The notes under the pieces were generated by a model. That model ran no database searches, was not told where the DNA came from, and was given only the letters and a program-made list of their open reading frames with translations. Both the position numbers and the translations under genes were made by a program. A stretch of 64,000 nt of DNA from Larkinella knui. GTDB lineage: Bacteria > Bacteroidota > Bacteroidia > Cytophagales > Spirosomataceae. Location of the stretch: NCBI RefSeq assembly GCF_003858645.1, contig NZ_RQJP01000006.1, forward strand, positions 538,379 through 602,378. Reading direction: 5' to 3'. Below, in pieces: positions 1 to 8,501 of the stretch; positions within the stretch are counted from its first letter, which is position 1; the number at the start of each line of letters is the position of its first letter.

Positions 1-385
1 ACGATACCGACACCAGCAAACCGTCCAGACTGCTCTGCGAAAGGTCGTTGAGAATAGCCTGCTCACGTTCGGCCGAATCGTTGGTAATAAACACAATCAG
101 GTTGTAACCGTGGGCGTTGGCGACCTGCTCGATACCGGTAAAAACCGTCGAAAAATAATAATTGGTGATCGCGGGCATCAACACGCCGATGTGGTGCGTC
201 TGGCTTTGCACCAGCCCAATGGCGTTGAAATTAGGTTTGTAATGCAGTTCCATCGCTTTCGCCAGGACTTTTTCCCGCGTTTTCGGATTCACATCGTACG
301 CATCCCGCAAAGCGCGGGAAACCGTCGAAACCGAAATATCCAATTCCCGGGCAATATCCTTAATCGTAATGTAGTGGCGTCGCAT
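1..385 (-). CDS. LacI-family transcriptional regulator, N-terminal part (cut by window edge)
   Basis: Reading the minus strand from the ATG at 385 gives about 128 residues that run off the window. Residues 6-25 form a typical LacI helix-turn-helix (IKDIARELDISVSTVSRALR), followed by the hinge region (NPKTREKVLAKAMELHYKPN) and the start of the periplasmic-binding-protein-like sensor domain (HHIGVLMPAITNYYFSTVFTG). LacI regulators bind palindromic operators and are released or recruited by a sugar ligand. It is divergent from the GH109/NagB pair, with 111 bases between the starts, so it is a good candidate for controlling amino-sugar use. The family assignment is firm; the ligand is inferred from neighbours only. 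The C-terminal two thirds is missing because of the window edge, not because of a mutation. Confidence 0.93.
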   Translation of the reverse strand, partial: MRRHYITIKDIARELDISVSTVSRALRDAYDVNPKTREKVLAKAMELHYKPNFNAIGLVQSQTHHIGVLMPAITNYYFSTVFTGIEQVANAHGYNLIVFITNDSAEREQAILNDLSQSSLDGLLVSVS

Positions 386-496
386 CGGTTGCTTTTCGGT
401 AACGTTCTCGCTACTTTATTTGGCAAATTAATTGATTCCACGGGCGATTTCTAATTACTTCGGTTTCTGACTGATTCCACTGATAACCTGATACCC
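386..496. promoter_or_regulatory. Divergent control region between lacI-type gene and GH109 gene
   Basis: This 111-base gap separates two divergent start codons and must hold both promoters. It contains a direct repeat TGATTCCAC at 433-441 and 472-480, an 8-base palindrome AATTAATT near 427-434, and AACGTT near 401. None is a convincing full LacI operator, and no TAnnTTTG box is evident. An operator for the divergent regulator is expected here but is not resolved. Confidence 0.4.
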
Positions 497-1894
497 ATGA
501 ACAAGAAACGCCGGGATTTTTTAAAACTGACCGGGCTGGCCGGTGCCGGGCTCTCCACGGCTCCGTTCAGCTACGGTTTGCCGTCTGTCACCCAGGCTCC
601 TCGTCCTCCGAAACAGGCCTTCAACATGTGCGGTTTTGGCGCGCCCAAAATCGATACGGTTCGGATTGGTTACATCGGAATCGGAAACCGGGGCTCCGGA
701 GCGCTTCAGCGGATTGTTCACCTGGAAAATGTAGTCGTTCAGGCGGTTTGTGATATTCGGCCGGAGCGCGTCGAGGAAGCCCGAAAGTCGCTGGAGAAAA
801 CCGCCCACCGCCCGACCTATTACAGCGGAAAAGCCGATAGCTGGAAAACCCTTTGCGACCGGAAGGACATCGACCTGATTTACATTTGCACGCCCTGGAA
901 TCTGCACACGCCGATGGCTTTGTATGCCATGGAACAAGGCAAACACGTCGCCTGCGAGATTCCCATTGCCACCACCGTCGACGATTGCTGGAAACTGGTG
1001 GAAACATCCGAACGGACCAAACGGCATTGCATGATGCTGGAGAACTGCTGCTACGATTTCTTCGAACTCCTCACGCTGAACATGGCCCGCCAGGGTTTTT
1101 TCGGCGAACTGGTCCATGTGGAAGGCGCTTACATCCACGACATTTTCGATTCCTTCTTTGATAAAAACAAACGCTACGACCTCTGGCGGTTGAAGGAAAA
1201 CCAGCGCAACGGCAACCTGTATCCGACGCACGGTCTGGGGCCCATTGCCCAGGTGCTCGACATCAACCGGGGTGATCAGATGGATTATCTGGTGGCCATG
1301 TCCAGCCAGGATTTTATGATCAGCAAAAAGATCAACGAACTGGCCGCGCAGGACACTGATTTTAAGCAGTTTCAGGGCAAATCGTTCCGGGGCAACATGA
1401 ACACAACTACGATTCGGACCAAAAAAGGCCGGACGATCATGCTCCAGCACGACGTCAGTTCCCCGCGCCCGTATTCCCGGATCCACCTCGTTAGCGGAAC
1501 AAAAGCCACCGCCCAGAAATATCCGCTGCCGGGCCGGATTTCGACGGGACACGAGTGGTTGTCGGAAACCGCTTATCAGGAACTCGAAAAGAAATACCAG
1601 CCGGAGATCGTCAAACGCGTGGGCGAACTGGCCAAGCAGGTAGGCGGCCACGGTGGCATGGATTTTCTGATGGACTGGCGGCTGATCGACTGCCTGCGCA
1701 ACGGGTTGCCGCTGGACCAGGATGTGTATGATGCCGCGCTCTGGAGCAGCATTGGTCCGCTCAGTGAGTGGTCGGTGGCCCATCGGTCCAATTCCATCGA
1801 CGTGCCGGATTTTACCGGCGGTTCCTGGAAAACCAACAAACCGGTCGACATCAGCCTGACCACGGGCGGCACAACCGGTATCAAAGGTCTTTAG
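497..1894 (+). CDS. GH109-like Gfo/Idh/MocA glycosidase (putative alpha-N-acetylgalactosaminidase) with Tat signal
   Basis: The 465-residue product begins with a Tat-type leader (RRDFLK at residues 5-10, followed by a hydrophobic stretch), so it is probably exported folded with its cofactor. A Rossmann NAD-binding loop GIGNRGSGA lies at about 61-69 and CDI at 85-87. The blocks YICTPWNLH (about 129-137), GKHVACEIP (148-156), LENCCYDFFE (181-190) and YPTHGLGP (near 243) are those I associate with glycoside hydrolase family 109, which uses tightly bound NAD to cleave terminal alpha-GalNAc. Length and architecture fit the family. The next gene encodes a NagB-like deaminase, 55 bases downstream, which supports amino-sugar catabolism. 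It could instead be a general Gfo/Idh/MocA oxidoreductase, but the GH109 blocks make that less likely. Confidence 0.85.
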   Translation: MNKKRRDFLKLTGLAGAGLSTAPFSYGLPSVTQAPRPPKQAFNMCGFGAPKIDTVRIGYIGIGNRGSGALQRIVHLENVVVQAVCDIRPERVEEARKSLEKTAHRPTYYSGKADSWKTLCDRKDIDLIYICTPWNLHTPMALYAMEQGKHVACEIPIATTVDDCWKLVETSERTKRHCMMLENCCYDFFELLTLNMARQGFFGELVHVEGAYIHDIFDSFFDKNKRYDLWRLKENQRNGNLYPTHGLGPIAQVLDINRGDQMDYLVAMSSQDFMISKKINELAAQDTDFKQFQGKSFRGNMNTTTIRTKKGRTIMLQHDVSSPRPYSRIHLVSGTKATAQKYPLPGRISTGHEWLSETAYQELEKKYQPEIVKRVGELAKQVGGHGGMDFLMDWRLIDCLRNGLPLDQDVYDAALWSSIGPLSEWSVAHRSNSIDVPDFTGGSWKTNKPVDISLTTGGTTGIKGL

Positions 1895-1949
1895 TTGACC
1901 AACCCTATTTTTCAAATTTTTACGCTGAAAACCGCATTCAATCGTTTTT

Positions 1950-2705
1950 ATGAACATTCAGATTTCAAAAACCGCCGGGGAACTGGGCGAGCAGTCAGGC
2001 CGGAAAGCCGGAGCCCTCATCCGCGAAGCCATTGCCGACCGGGGCCAGGCCAACGTCATTCTGGCCACTGGAACCAGCCAGTTTGCCACGCTACAGCAGC
2101 TTATTCGGGAAGATATCGACTGGAGCCGGGTGGTGATGTTTCATTTGGATGAGTACATCGGTTTGCCACTTTCGCACCCCGCCAGTTTTCGAAAATACTT
2201 GCAGGAACGATTTCTGGATCAGGTTTCGCCCTTGAAAGCCGTTCATCTCATCAACGGCGAGATTGATCCTCAGGCAGAAATCCGGCAGTTGAGTAACCTC
2301 ATCGGGTTGCATCCCATCGACGTCGCCCTGGCCGGTATTGGCGAAAACGGGCATCTGGCGTTCAACGATCCCCCGGCTGATTTCGAAACGGAAGAACCGT
2401 ATCTGATCGTCAATCTGGATGCCGCCTGCCGACGCCAGCAATTCAACGAAGGCTGGTTTCCGTCGCTGGAAGACGTTCCTACCCAGGCCATTAGCATGTC
2501 GGTTCGGCAAATCATGAAATCGCGGCATATTATCTGCTCGGTGCCGGATGAGCGAAAAGCCCGGGCCGTCAAAGACACGCTGGAGCAACCCGTCAGCAAT
2601 CTTTTTCCGGCCAGTATTTTGCAATCACACCCGGCGTGTTACGTGTATCTGGATGAAGATTCGGCCCGTTTACTGGCCATAGAAACCGGGCAAAATGCGG
2701 GCTGA
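1950..2705 (+). CDS. nagB: Glucosamine/galactosamine-6-phosphate deaminase (NagB family)
   Basis: The product is 251 residues, close to the usual 240-265 of NagB. The general-base motif LDEY is at 66-69, and GIGENGHLAFNDPP at 129-142 is the NagB signature with the ring-opening His at 135. The enzyme turns an amino-sugar 6-phosphate into a ketose 6-phosphate plus ammonia in the cytoplasm. It follows the GH109 gene on the same strand with a 55-base gap, probably as one transcript. Because GH109 releases GalNAc, a galactosamine-6-phosphate deaminase role (AgaI-like) is as plausible as the classical NagB role; the sequence does not separate these. No deacetylase (NagA) gene is in the window. Confidence 0.9.
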   Translation: MNIQISKTAGELGEQSGRKAGALIREAIADRGQANVILATGTSQFATLQQLIREDIDWSRVVMFHLDEYIGLPLSHPASFRKYLQERFLDQVSPLKAVHLINGEIDPQAEIRQLSNLIGLHPIDVALAGIGENGHLAFNDPPADFETEEPYLIVNLDAACRRQQFNEGWFPSLEDVPTQAISMSVRQIMKSRHIICSVPDERKARAVKDTLEQPVSNLFPASILQSHPACYVYLDEDSARLLAIETGQNAG

Positions 2706-2922
2706 TGCATACCGGATCGGGCTCTGTTAAACTCAGTTTGCGGTGAAAAACCGCCATTTGTACGCTCAAACATAAGTCTCTGATAGTCAGGCCATCATAC
2801 TTTACCTTATACACTTTTTCTACAAAAAAGCTAAAACAGAGCGACTTATCCACATTCCTGTGTGGATAAGTCTTGATTTCATCCCATTTGTCCACATAGT
2901 TTTTCGTCACCGGCTTCCTGCT

Positions 2923-2930
2923 TACCTTTG
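2923..2930 (+). promoter_or_regulatory. -7 promoter element (TACCTTTG) before bioF
   Basis: TACCTTTG matches the Bacteroidota -7 consensus TAnnTTTG and ends 19 bases before the bioF GTG. A TTTTCG at about 2900-2905 is the only weak -33 candidate. The gap 2706-2949 holds no credible gene; a minus-strand reading frame there runs backwards into nagB and is not coding-like. Confidence 0.5.
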
Positions 2931-2949
2931 CAAATAATCTGAAAACAAG

Positions 2950-4095
2950 GTGATAAAAGCGGATACTGCCGTGCTGGAATTGCTGGAAAAGCGCCGGGAA
3001 GCCGGGCTACTCCGGCGTTTGAAAAAGCCCGAAAACTTAGTTGATTTTTGCTCCAACGATTACCTCGGTCTGGCGCGGTCGTCGGTCTTGCGAGACACCA
3101 TTGCCCAGGCCGTCGCCAGCCATCCGACGCTGCTGAACGGTGCCACCGGTTCGCGGTTGCTGGCCGGGAACTCCGCGCTGGCCGAAGAGCTGGAATCCGA
3201 AATCGCCGTCTTTCACAACGCCGAAGCCGCGCTGATTTTTAATTCCGGTTACGACGCCAACATCGGCTTGCTGGCCAGTTTGCCACAACGGGGCGACACC
3301 CTGCTGACCGATGAATTGATTCACGCCAGCATGATCGACGGTTCGCGGCTGAGCGTCGCCAATCGCTTTAAATTCCGGCACAACGACCTGGATGACCTGG
3401 AAAACCGCTTAAAACGGGCTACGGGAACGGTTTACGTGGCCGTTGAGTCGGTGTATTCGATGGACGGCGATCTGGCGCCCTTAGCCGAAATGACTGACCT
3501 CTGCGAACGGTATGAAGCCGCGTTAATCGTCGATGAAGCCCACGCAACGGGCGTTTTCGGTCCAAACGGCGCAGGATTGGTTCAGGCGCTCGGTTTGGAG
3601 AAGCGGGTTTTTGCACGGATTCACACCTTCGGAAAGGCACTGGGTGTTCACGGGGCAGCGGTGGTGGGGTCGACGGCTTTGCGCGATTTCCTGATTAATT
3701 TTGCCCGTTCCTTTGTGTATTCGACGGCTCTGCCTCCGCACAGTTTGCTGGCTATCCAGCGTGTTTACCGGTTTTTGCCGCAGAACGGACCACTTATTGA
3801 GCGTTTGCACGCGCTACGAACGTATTTTCAACAGCAAATTCAGGAACAGTTGCCGCAAACGGAATGGACTTCGGCCGATAGCCCGATTGTAGGCTTGATC
3901 GTGCCGGGTAATGACGCGTGCCGGGCTGTGGCAACGCAACTGCAAAAAGCCGGTTTTGACATCCGGCCCATCGTCAGCCCGACGGTGCCGGTGGGGCGCG
4001 AACGGCTGCGGATTTGTTTGCATGCGTTTAATTCGGAACCGGAAATCGATTTGTTGGTGCAGACGTTAAAATATATTGATGGAACACGGATTTAA
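2950..4095 (+). CDS. bioF: 8-amino-7-oxononanoate synthase
   Basis: This fold-type I PLP enzyme condenses pimeloyl thioester with L-alanine in biotin synthesis. The 381-residue product has FCSNDYLGL near 33-41, GATGSRLLAGN near 64-74, DEAHATGVFG at 195-204 (the Asp contacts the pyridine nitrogen) and the PLP lysine in HTFGKALG (Lys229). The start codon is GTG at 2950; no ATG gives a full N terminus. The last four residues (GTRI) and the TAA stop are encoded by the left arm of a long inverted repeat, so the native C terminus was probably replaced when that element arrived. It is first of a bioF-bioD-bioA run. Confidence 0.95.
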   Translation: MIKADTAVLELLEKRREAGLLRRLKKPENLVDFCSNDYLGLARSSVLRDTIAQAVASHPTLLNGATGSRLLAGNSALAEELESEIAVFHNAEAALIFNSGYDANIGLLASLPQRGDTLLTDELIHASMIDGSRLSVANRFKFRHNDLDDLENRLKRATGTVYVAVESVYSMDGDLAPLAEMTDLCERYEAALIVDEAHATGVFGPNGAGLVQALGLEKRVFARIHTFGKALGVHGAAVVGSTALRDFLINFARSFVYSTALPPHSLLAIQRVYRFLPQNGPLIERLHALRTYFQQQIQEQLPQTEWTSADSPIVGLIVPGNDACRAVATQLQKAGFDIRPIVSPTVPVGRERLRICLHAFNSEPEIDLLVQTLKYIDGTRI

Positions 4096-4162
4096 CGGAT
4101 GGGACGGATTAGCGCAGATTTGATCCGTTTTTGATCCGTTCCATCCGTTAAATCCGTGTTCC
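4081..4162. repeat. Long inverted repeat A (29-base arms) between bioF and bioD
   Basis: Arms 4081-4109 and 4134-4162 are reverse complements with a single G/A difference, separated by 24 bases. Each arm begins GGAACACGGATTTAACGGAT and contains repeated CGGAT words. The bioF stop lies in the left arm. The same opening (GGAACAC, then GATT, then AACGGAT) recurs in the repeat at 34713-34801. In RNA it would form a very stable stem inside the bio transcript. Confidence 0.9.
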
Positions 4163-4181
4163 TATCCAAAAACCTGTTACT

Positions 4182-4832
4182 ATGCGTAAACCGTTGCAAT
4201 TCATCATGGCCGGTATCGGCACCGAAATTGGCAAAACTGTGGTGTCGGCTATCATCGTGGAAGCCTTACAGGCCGATTACTGGAAGCCCGTGCAATCCGG
4301 TGCGCTCGAAGATTCGGATACGGAAACCGTCCGGCGGCTGATTTCGAATCCGGTTAGCCGGTTTCATCCGGAAACCTATCGGCTGCGGGAACCGTTATCG
4401 CCCCACGCGGCTGCGGCCATCGACGGTATTGAGATTTCGCTCAACGCCTTTGCATTACCCCAAACGACCAATCATCTCATCGTTGAACTGGCGGGCGGGT
4501 TGATGGTGCCGCTAAATAACCAGGACTTGATGATCGATCTGGTGAAACAACTGGATCTACCGGTTTTGCTGGTTTCCAAACATTACCTGGGCAGCATCAA
4601 CCATACGCTGCTGTCAGTTGAAGCTTTGCAAAGCCGGTCTATTCCGATACGGGGAATTATCTTTAACGGCCCCGAAACACCGGCTACGGAAGCGTTTATC
4701 CTGAACTATACGGGATTGAATTGCTTGGGACGAATTGAGTGGGGAACCGAGGTGACCAACGAGTTTGTCAGTCGGCATGCGATTGACTTGCAGAAAAAAT
4801 TGAATGAATACGATGGAGGTCTACACGAATGA
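4182..4832 (+). CDS. bioD: Dethiobiotin synthetase
   Basis: The 216-residue product closes the ureido ring of dethiobiotin from 7,8-diaminopelargonic acid, CO2 and ATP. Its P-loop is GIGTEIGKT at residues 11-19, a slightly changed form of the family GTDTxVGKT loop. Further family features are YWKPVQSG (near 32-39), PHAAA, and VELAGGLMVPL near 105-115. It lies between bioF and bioA and its end overlaps bioA by 29 bases, which indicates translational coupling. Length is usual for BioD. Confidence 0.93.
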   Translation: MRKPLQFIMAGIGTEIGKTVVSAIIVEALQADYWKPVQSGALEDSDTETVRRLISNPVSRFHPETYRLREPLSPHAAAAIDGIEISLNAFALPQTTNHLIVELAGGLMVPLNNQDLMIDLVKQLDLPVLLVSKHYLGSINHTLLSVEALQSRSIPIRGIIFNGPETPATEAFILNYTGLNCLGRIEWGTEVTNEFVSRHAIDLQKKLNEYDGGLHE

Positions 4833-6150
4833 GAATAGAAACCGGTCAGGTCTTGAAGATTTGACCGGTTTAAAGAGTCTGGGCGAGCGCGACCAGGCCG
4901 TCATCTGGCATCCGTTTACGCAAATGCAAACTGCTCCGCTGCCGATTCCGATTGTTCGGGGCGAGGGAACGCGGCTGTATGCCGAAGACGGCACCACATA
5001 CATCGATGCGGTTTCGTCGTGGTGGGTCAATACCCACGGCCACAGCCATCCGTACATTGCGGAGAAAGTAGCCCAACAACTCCAAACGCTCGAACACGTC
5101 ATTTTTGCCGGTTTTACCCACAAACCGGCCATCGAACTGGCCGAGCGGCTGTTGCCTGTTTTACCCACTAACCAGAACAAGATTTTCTATTCGGACAACG
5201 GTTCGACGGCGGTGGAAGTGGCACTTAAAATGGCGTTTCAGTACTGGCACAATACCGGACAACCGCGCCGGAAAGTCATTGCGCTCGAAGACGCTTACCA
5301 CGGCGACACATTCGGCGCGATGGCCGTCAGCGGACGAAGCGCCTTTACGAGCCCGTTCGTGCCGTTTTTGTTCGATGTCGAGTATATTCCGACGCCCGTT
5401 CCGGGACGCGAGCAGGAAGCGGTCAACCAATTGCAGTCGTTGCTGAGCGACGATGTAGCGGCTTTTATCTTCGAACCGCTCATTCAGGGAGCCGGTGGCA
5501 TGGTTATGTATAAACCGGAAATTCTGAATCAGCTCATCGGCATGGCCCGCAGCCACGGCGCCCTGATTATTGCCGATGAAGTGATGACCGGTTTTGGCCG
5601 AACGGGAAAATTGTTTGCCTCGCATCACCTCAGCGAACAACCCGACCTGATGAGCTTGTCGAAAGGACTGACCGGCGGAACAATGGCGCTGGGCGTAACG
5701 GCTTGTACCAAAAAGATTTATGACGCTTTTAAATCCGAAGACAAGCACAAAACGCTTTTCCACGGCCACTCGTTTACAGCCAATCCACTGGCCTGTACGG
5801 CGGCCCTCGCCAGCCTCGACCTGCTGCTTTCTGATAAAACACAGGAATCCATTCAGCGAATCAGTCGGCGGCATGCGGTTTTTGCGGAACACCTCACCCA
5901 AAAACCGGGTGTGAAAAACGTCCGCCAACAAGGCACCATTCTGGCATTTGATCTGGATGCGGACAGCCAAACCAGCTCGTATTTCAACACCATTCGCGAT
6001 ACCGCCTACCAGTTTCTGCTCGACCAGGGCGTGTTGATGCGGCCGCTGGGGAATGTCCTGTACATTCTACCGCCGTATTGCATCACCGATGAAGAGTTGG
6101 ATACGGTTTATGCGGCCATTGAGCGCTTGCTGCAACACATCAACCGGTAA
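4804..6150 (+). CDS. bioA: Adenosylmethionine-8-amino-7-oxononanoate aminotransferase
   Basis: This class III PLP aminotransferase uses S-adenosylmethionine as amino donor for biotin synthesis. The 448-residue product shows WHPFTQM near 35-41, SSWWVNTHGH near 71-80, DEVMTGFGRTG at 258-268 and the PLP lysine in LSKGLTGG (Lys287). The ATG at 4804 overlaps bioD by 29 bases; ATG 4813 is a possible alternative. The first ~28 residues before the conserved region are unusual and may partly be non-native. It is the last gene of the bio run; bioB and the pimeloyl genes are not in the window. Confidence 0.95.
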   Translation: MNTMEVYTNENRNRSGLEDLTGLKSLGERDQAVIWHPFTQMQTAPLPIPIVRGEGTRLYAEDGTTYIDAVSSWWVNTHGHSHPYIAEKVAQQLQTLEHVIFAGFTHKPAIELAERLLPVLPTNQNKIFYSDNGSTAVEVALKMAFQYWHNTGQPRRKVIALEDAYHGDTFGAMAVSGRSAFTSPFVPFLFDVEYIPTPVPGREQEAVNQLQSLLSDDVAAFIFEPLIQGAGGMVMYKPEILNQLIGMARSHGALIIADEVMTGFGRTGKLFASHHLSEQPDLMSLSKGLTGGTMALGVTACTKKIYDAFKSEDKHKTLFHGHSFTANPLACTAALASLDLLLSDKTQESIQRISRRHAVFAEHLTQKPGVKNVRQQGTILAFDLDADSQTSSYFNTIRDTAYQFLLDQGVLMRPLGNVLYILPPYCITDEELDTVYAAIERLLQHINR

Positions 6151-6176
6151 AAGACTACGTTCCCGACTGCCAATTC

Positions 6177-6256
6177 GGCCCCGGCGGGGCCACCTGTTCC
6201 TAGCAAAGCTAGCCCGAAAACCCGCAAGCCCCTACGGGGTAAAAACGGCTAGCTTT
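6177..6256. terminator. Nested hairpins between convergent bioA and glpF
   Basis: Three palindromes fill the gap between the convergent genes: GGCCCC/GGGGCC at 6177-6182 and 6186-6191, AAAGCTAGCC/GGCTAGCTTT at 6205-6214 and 6247-6256, and CCCC/GGGG inside the latter (6229-6239). There is no long T-run, so it is a candidate bidirectional terminator or repeat element rather than a textbook terminator. Confidence 0.5.
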
Positions 6257-6271
6257 CCAATCGCAATCAGG

Positions 6272-6997
6272 TTACAGCGCGTACCACCGGATCAGCAAAC
6301 CGCCCAGAATGGCACCGACTAGGGGGCCAACGATGGGCACCCAGGCATAGCCCCAATCCGACGAGCCCTTTCCCGGAATCGGCAGGATCGCATGGGCGAT
6401 CCGGGGACCCAAATCGCGGGCGGGATTGATGGCATAGCCGGTGGTGCCACCCAACGAAAGACCAATGCTCCAGACCAGTACACCGACTAAATACGGCCCC
6501 AACCCAATGGCAATTGTTCCGAGGGCCTTGGCCGAAATCCCGGCAATCCCGACGATCAGGGCCAGCGTGCCAATGGCTTCACTGATGACATTGCCGACCG
6601 AATTGCGAATGGCCGGACCCGTGGAAAAAACCGCCAGCTTGGCCCCCGGATCGGGCGTAGCGGCCCAATGGGGTAAATAATGCAGCCAAACCAGCACCGC
6701 TCCCAGGAAAGCACCGATGAGCTGAGCCGGAATGTAAGTCGCCAGATTGCTGTAATCGCCAGTGGCCACGGCAAAAGCTACGCTTACCGCCGGATTCAGG
6801 TGGCCGTCGATACTGCCGAACGCTTTGGCAACGAACACGCCCATCGTAACGGCAAAGGCCCAGCCGGTTGTAATGACAATCCAGCCGGATGCTTCGCCCT
6901 TGGTCTGCTTCAACACGACGTTTGCGACGACGCCATCGCCCAAAAGAATCAATACCATTGTTCCAACCAGTTCGCCGAGAAAGGGAGAGAGTTGCAT
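6272..6997 (-). CDS. glpF: Aquaglyceroporin / glycerol facilitator (MIP family)
   Basis: The 241-residue membrane protein has the two MIP half-helix motifs, HLNPAVS near residue 66 and NPARDLGPR near 190. The Asp after the second NPAR is the residue typical of glycerol facilitators rather than strict water channels. Six hydrophobic helices can be traced. It would carry glycerol and similar small polyols passively across the inner membrane. No glpK or glpD is adjacent, so the physiological substrate is inferred. It is convergent with bioA and divergent from purB. Confidence 0.9.
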   Translation of the reverse strand: MQLSPFLGELVGTMVLILLGDGVVANVVLKQTKGEASGWIVITTGWAFAVTMGVFVAKAFGSIDGHLNPAVSVAFAVATGDYSNLATYIPAQLIGAFLGAVLVWLHYLPHWAATPDPGAKLAVFSTGPAIRNSVGNVISEAIGTLALIVGIAGISAKALGTIAIGLGPYLVGVLVWSIGLSLGGTTGYAINPARDLGPRIAHAILPIPGKGSSDWGYAWVPIVGPLVGAILGGLLIRWYAL

Positions 6998-7124
6998 AGA
7001 AAAAGGGAAGGTTTAGGAGTAAGGCGACTAATCGTATTAAGTCAATAAAATATTCGTTCTGTCATAAAGCCGCCAATATACAGGAATTTTAATTATTCTG
7101 AAGAGTGGTTTCGGACGGTTCGGT

Positions 7125-7132
7125 TAACTTTG
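7125..7132 (+). promoter_or_regulatory. -7 promoter element (TAACTTTG) before purB
   Basis: TAACTTTG fits TAnnTTTG and lies 16 bases before the purB ATG. No good TTTG -33 element is visible at the usual 19-21 base spacing, so the call rests on the -7 box and position. Confidence 0.5.
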
Positions 7133-7148
7133 CGGTTTCTTTTAGCTT

Positions 7149-8489
7149 ATGAAACTTTCCGCGCTTACCGCCGTATCGCCCATTGATGGCCGTTACCGCC
7201 GTCAAATTGAATCGCTGGCCCCTTATTTTTCGGAATGGGGACTCATTCGTTACCGCATCCGGATTGAGATCGAATACTTTATCGAGCTCTGCGAACTACC
7301 GCTGCCCCAGTTGAAAGACATCGACCATCAGGTTTTTCCAAAATTGCGGGCGTTGTACGAGAATTTTTCGGAAGCGGATGCGCTGCGGATCAAAGAAATT
7401 GAGCGCGAAACCAACCACGACGTCAAAGCGGTGGAGTATTTCATCAAGGAAAAACTGGCGGATCTGAACATCGCCGACCACCTGGAATTTATTCACTTTG
7501 GTCTTACATCGCAGGATATCAACAATACCGCTACGCCCTTGCTGTTGAGCGACGCGTTGGAGACCGAAATTGAGCCCCAATACCGGGAAGTTTTCATGAA
7601 GTTGCAGGAGTTGGCGGAGCAGTGGAAAGCCATCCCGATGCTGGCCCGCACCCACGGCCAGCCAGCCTCTCCGACGCGTCTGGGCAAGGAACTCCTGGTT
7701 TTTTGTGAACGGATTGAAAAACAGCTTTTTATGCTTTCGTCCATTCCGGTATCCGCCAAATTTGGGGGCGCAACCGGTAATTTCAACGCGCATTGTGTGG
7801 CCTACCCGGACATCGACTGGAAAAGCTTTGGCGACGATTTTGTGGAAAAACTGGGTCTGGAACGGAGCCAGAATACGACACAAATCGAGCATTACGACAT
7901 GCTGGCGGCTACGCTCGATGCCTTCAAACGGCTGAATACGATTCTGATCGATCTGAACCGCGATATGTGGGCCTACATTTCGATGAATTACTTCAAGCAG
8001 CAGATTAAGGCGGGCGAAGTGGGGTCGTCGGCGATGCCACACAAGGTGAATCCGATCGATTTTGAAAATTCGGAGGGCAACCTGGGCATTGCCAATGCGG
8101 TATTTGAGCACCTGTCGGCAAAATTGCCCATTTCACGACTGCAACGCGATCTGACCGATTCAACGGTTTTGCGCAACCTGGGCGTTCCGTTTGCCCATTC
8201 GCTGATTGCGTTGAAATCATTGTTAAAAGGCCTGGGAAAACTGCAACTGAACGAAGCCGCCATTCACGCCGACCTGGAAGAGAACTGGGCCGTGGTAGCC
8301 GAAGGCATTCAAACCATTCTTCGGCGCGAAGGCTATCCAAAACCGTATGAAGCCCTGAAGGATTTGACCCGGACGAATGAGAAAATTACCGCCGACACCA
8401 TGGCGCGGTTTATCGACGGATTGAACGTTTCAGATTCGGTAAAGGCGGAATTACGAGCCATTACGCCGTATACGTATACGGGAATTTAA
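7149..8489 (+). CDS. purB: Adenylosuccinate lyase
   Basis: The 446-residue enzyme removes fumarate from SAICAR and from adenylosuccinate in purine synthesis. It belongs to the fumarase/aspartase superfamily; the signature loop SSAMPHKVNPIDFENSEGN lies near 291-309, with THGQPASPT near 170 carrying the conserved His. The N terminus (LTAVSPIDGRYR) is of the E. coli-like PurB type. It is a single gene flanked by convergent and divergent neighbours. Its stop is 12 bases from the end of proC on the other strand. Confidence 0.96.
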   Translation: MKLSALTAVSPIDGRYRRQIESLAPYFSEWGLIRYRIRIEIEYFIELCELPLPQLKDIDHQVFPKLRALYENFSEADALRIKEIERETNHDVKAVEYFIKEKLADLNIADHLEFIHFGLTSQDINNTATPLLLSDALETEIEPQYREVFMKLQELAEQWKAIPMLARTHGQPASPTRLGKELLVFCERIEKQLFMLSSIPVSAKFGGATGNFNAHCVAYPDIDWKSFGDDFVEKLGLERSQNTTQIEHYDMLAATLDAFKRLNTILIDLNRDMWAYISMNYFKQQIKAGEVGSSAMPHKVNPIDFENSEGNLGIANAVFEHLSAKLPISRLQRDLTDSTVLRNLGVPFAHSLIALKSLLKGLGKLQLNEAAIHADLEENWAVVAEGIQTILRREGYPKPYEALKDLTRTNEKITADTMARFIDGLNVSDSVKAELRAITPYTYTGI

Positions 8490-8501
8490 CCTCGTCAGCG
8501 G

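Noticed and set aside
521..1957. 478-codon minus-strand open frame
   Set aside because: It lies opposite the GH109 gene, has no family motifs or signal, and mirrors the codon bias of the real gene.
2593..2910. 105-codon minus-strand frame overlapping the nagB end and bioF promoter
   Set aside because: Overlaps a real gene and a promoter, no family features.
4081..4162. REP-type element
   Set aside because: Repeat A, and likewise E, lack the GTAG foot and short hairpin seen at 39966, so I keep them as a separate inverted-repeat class.
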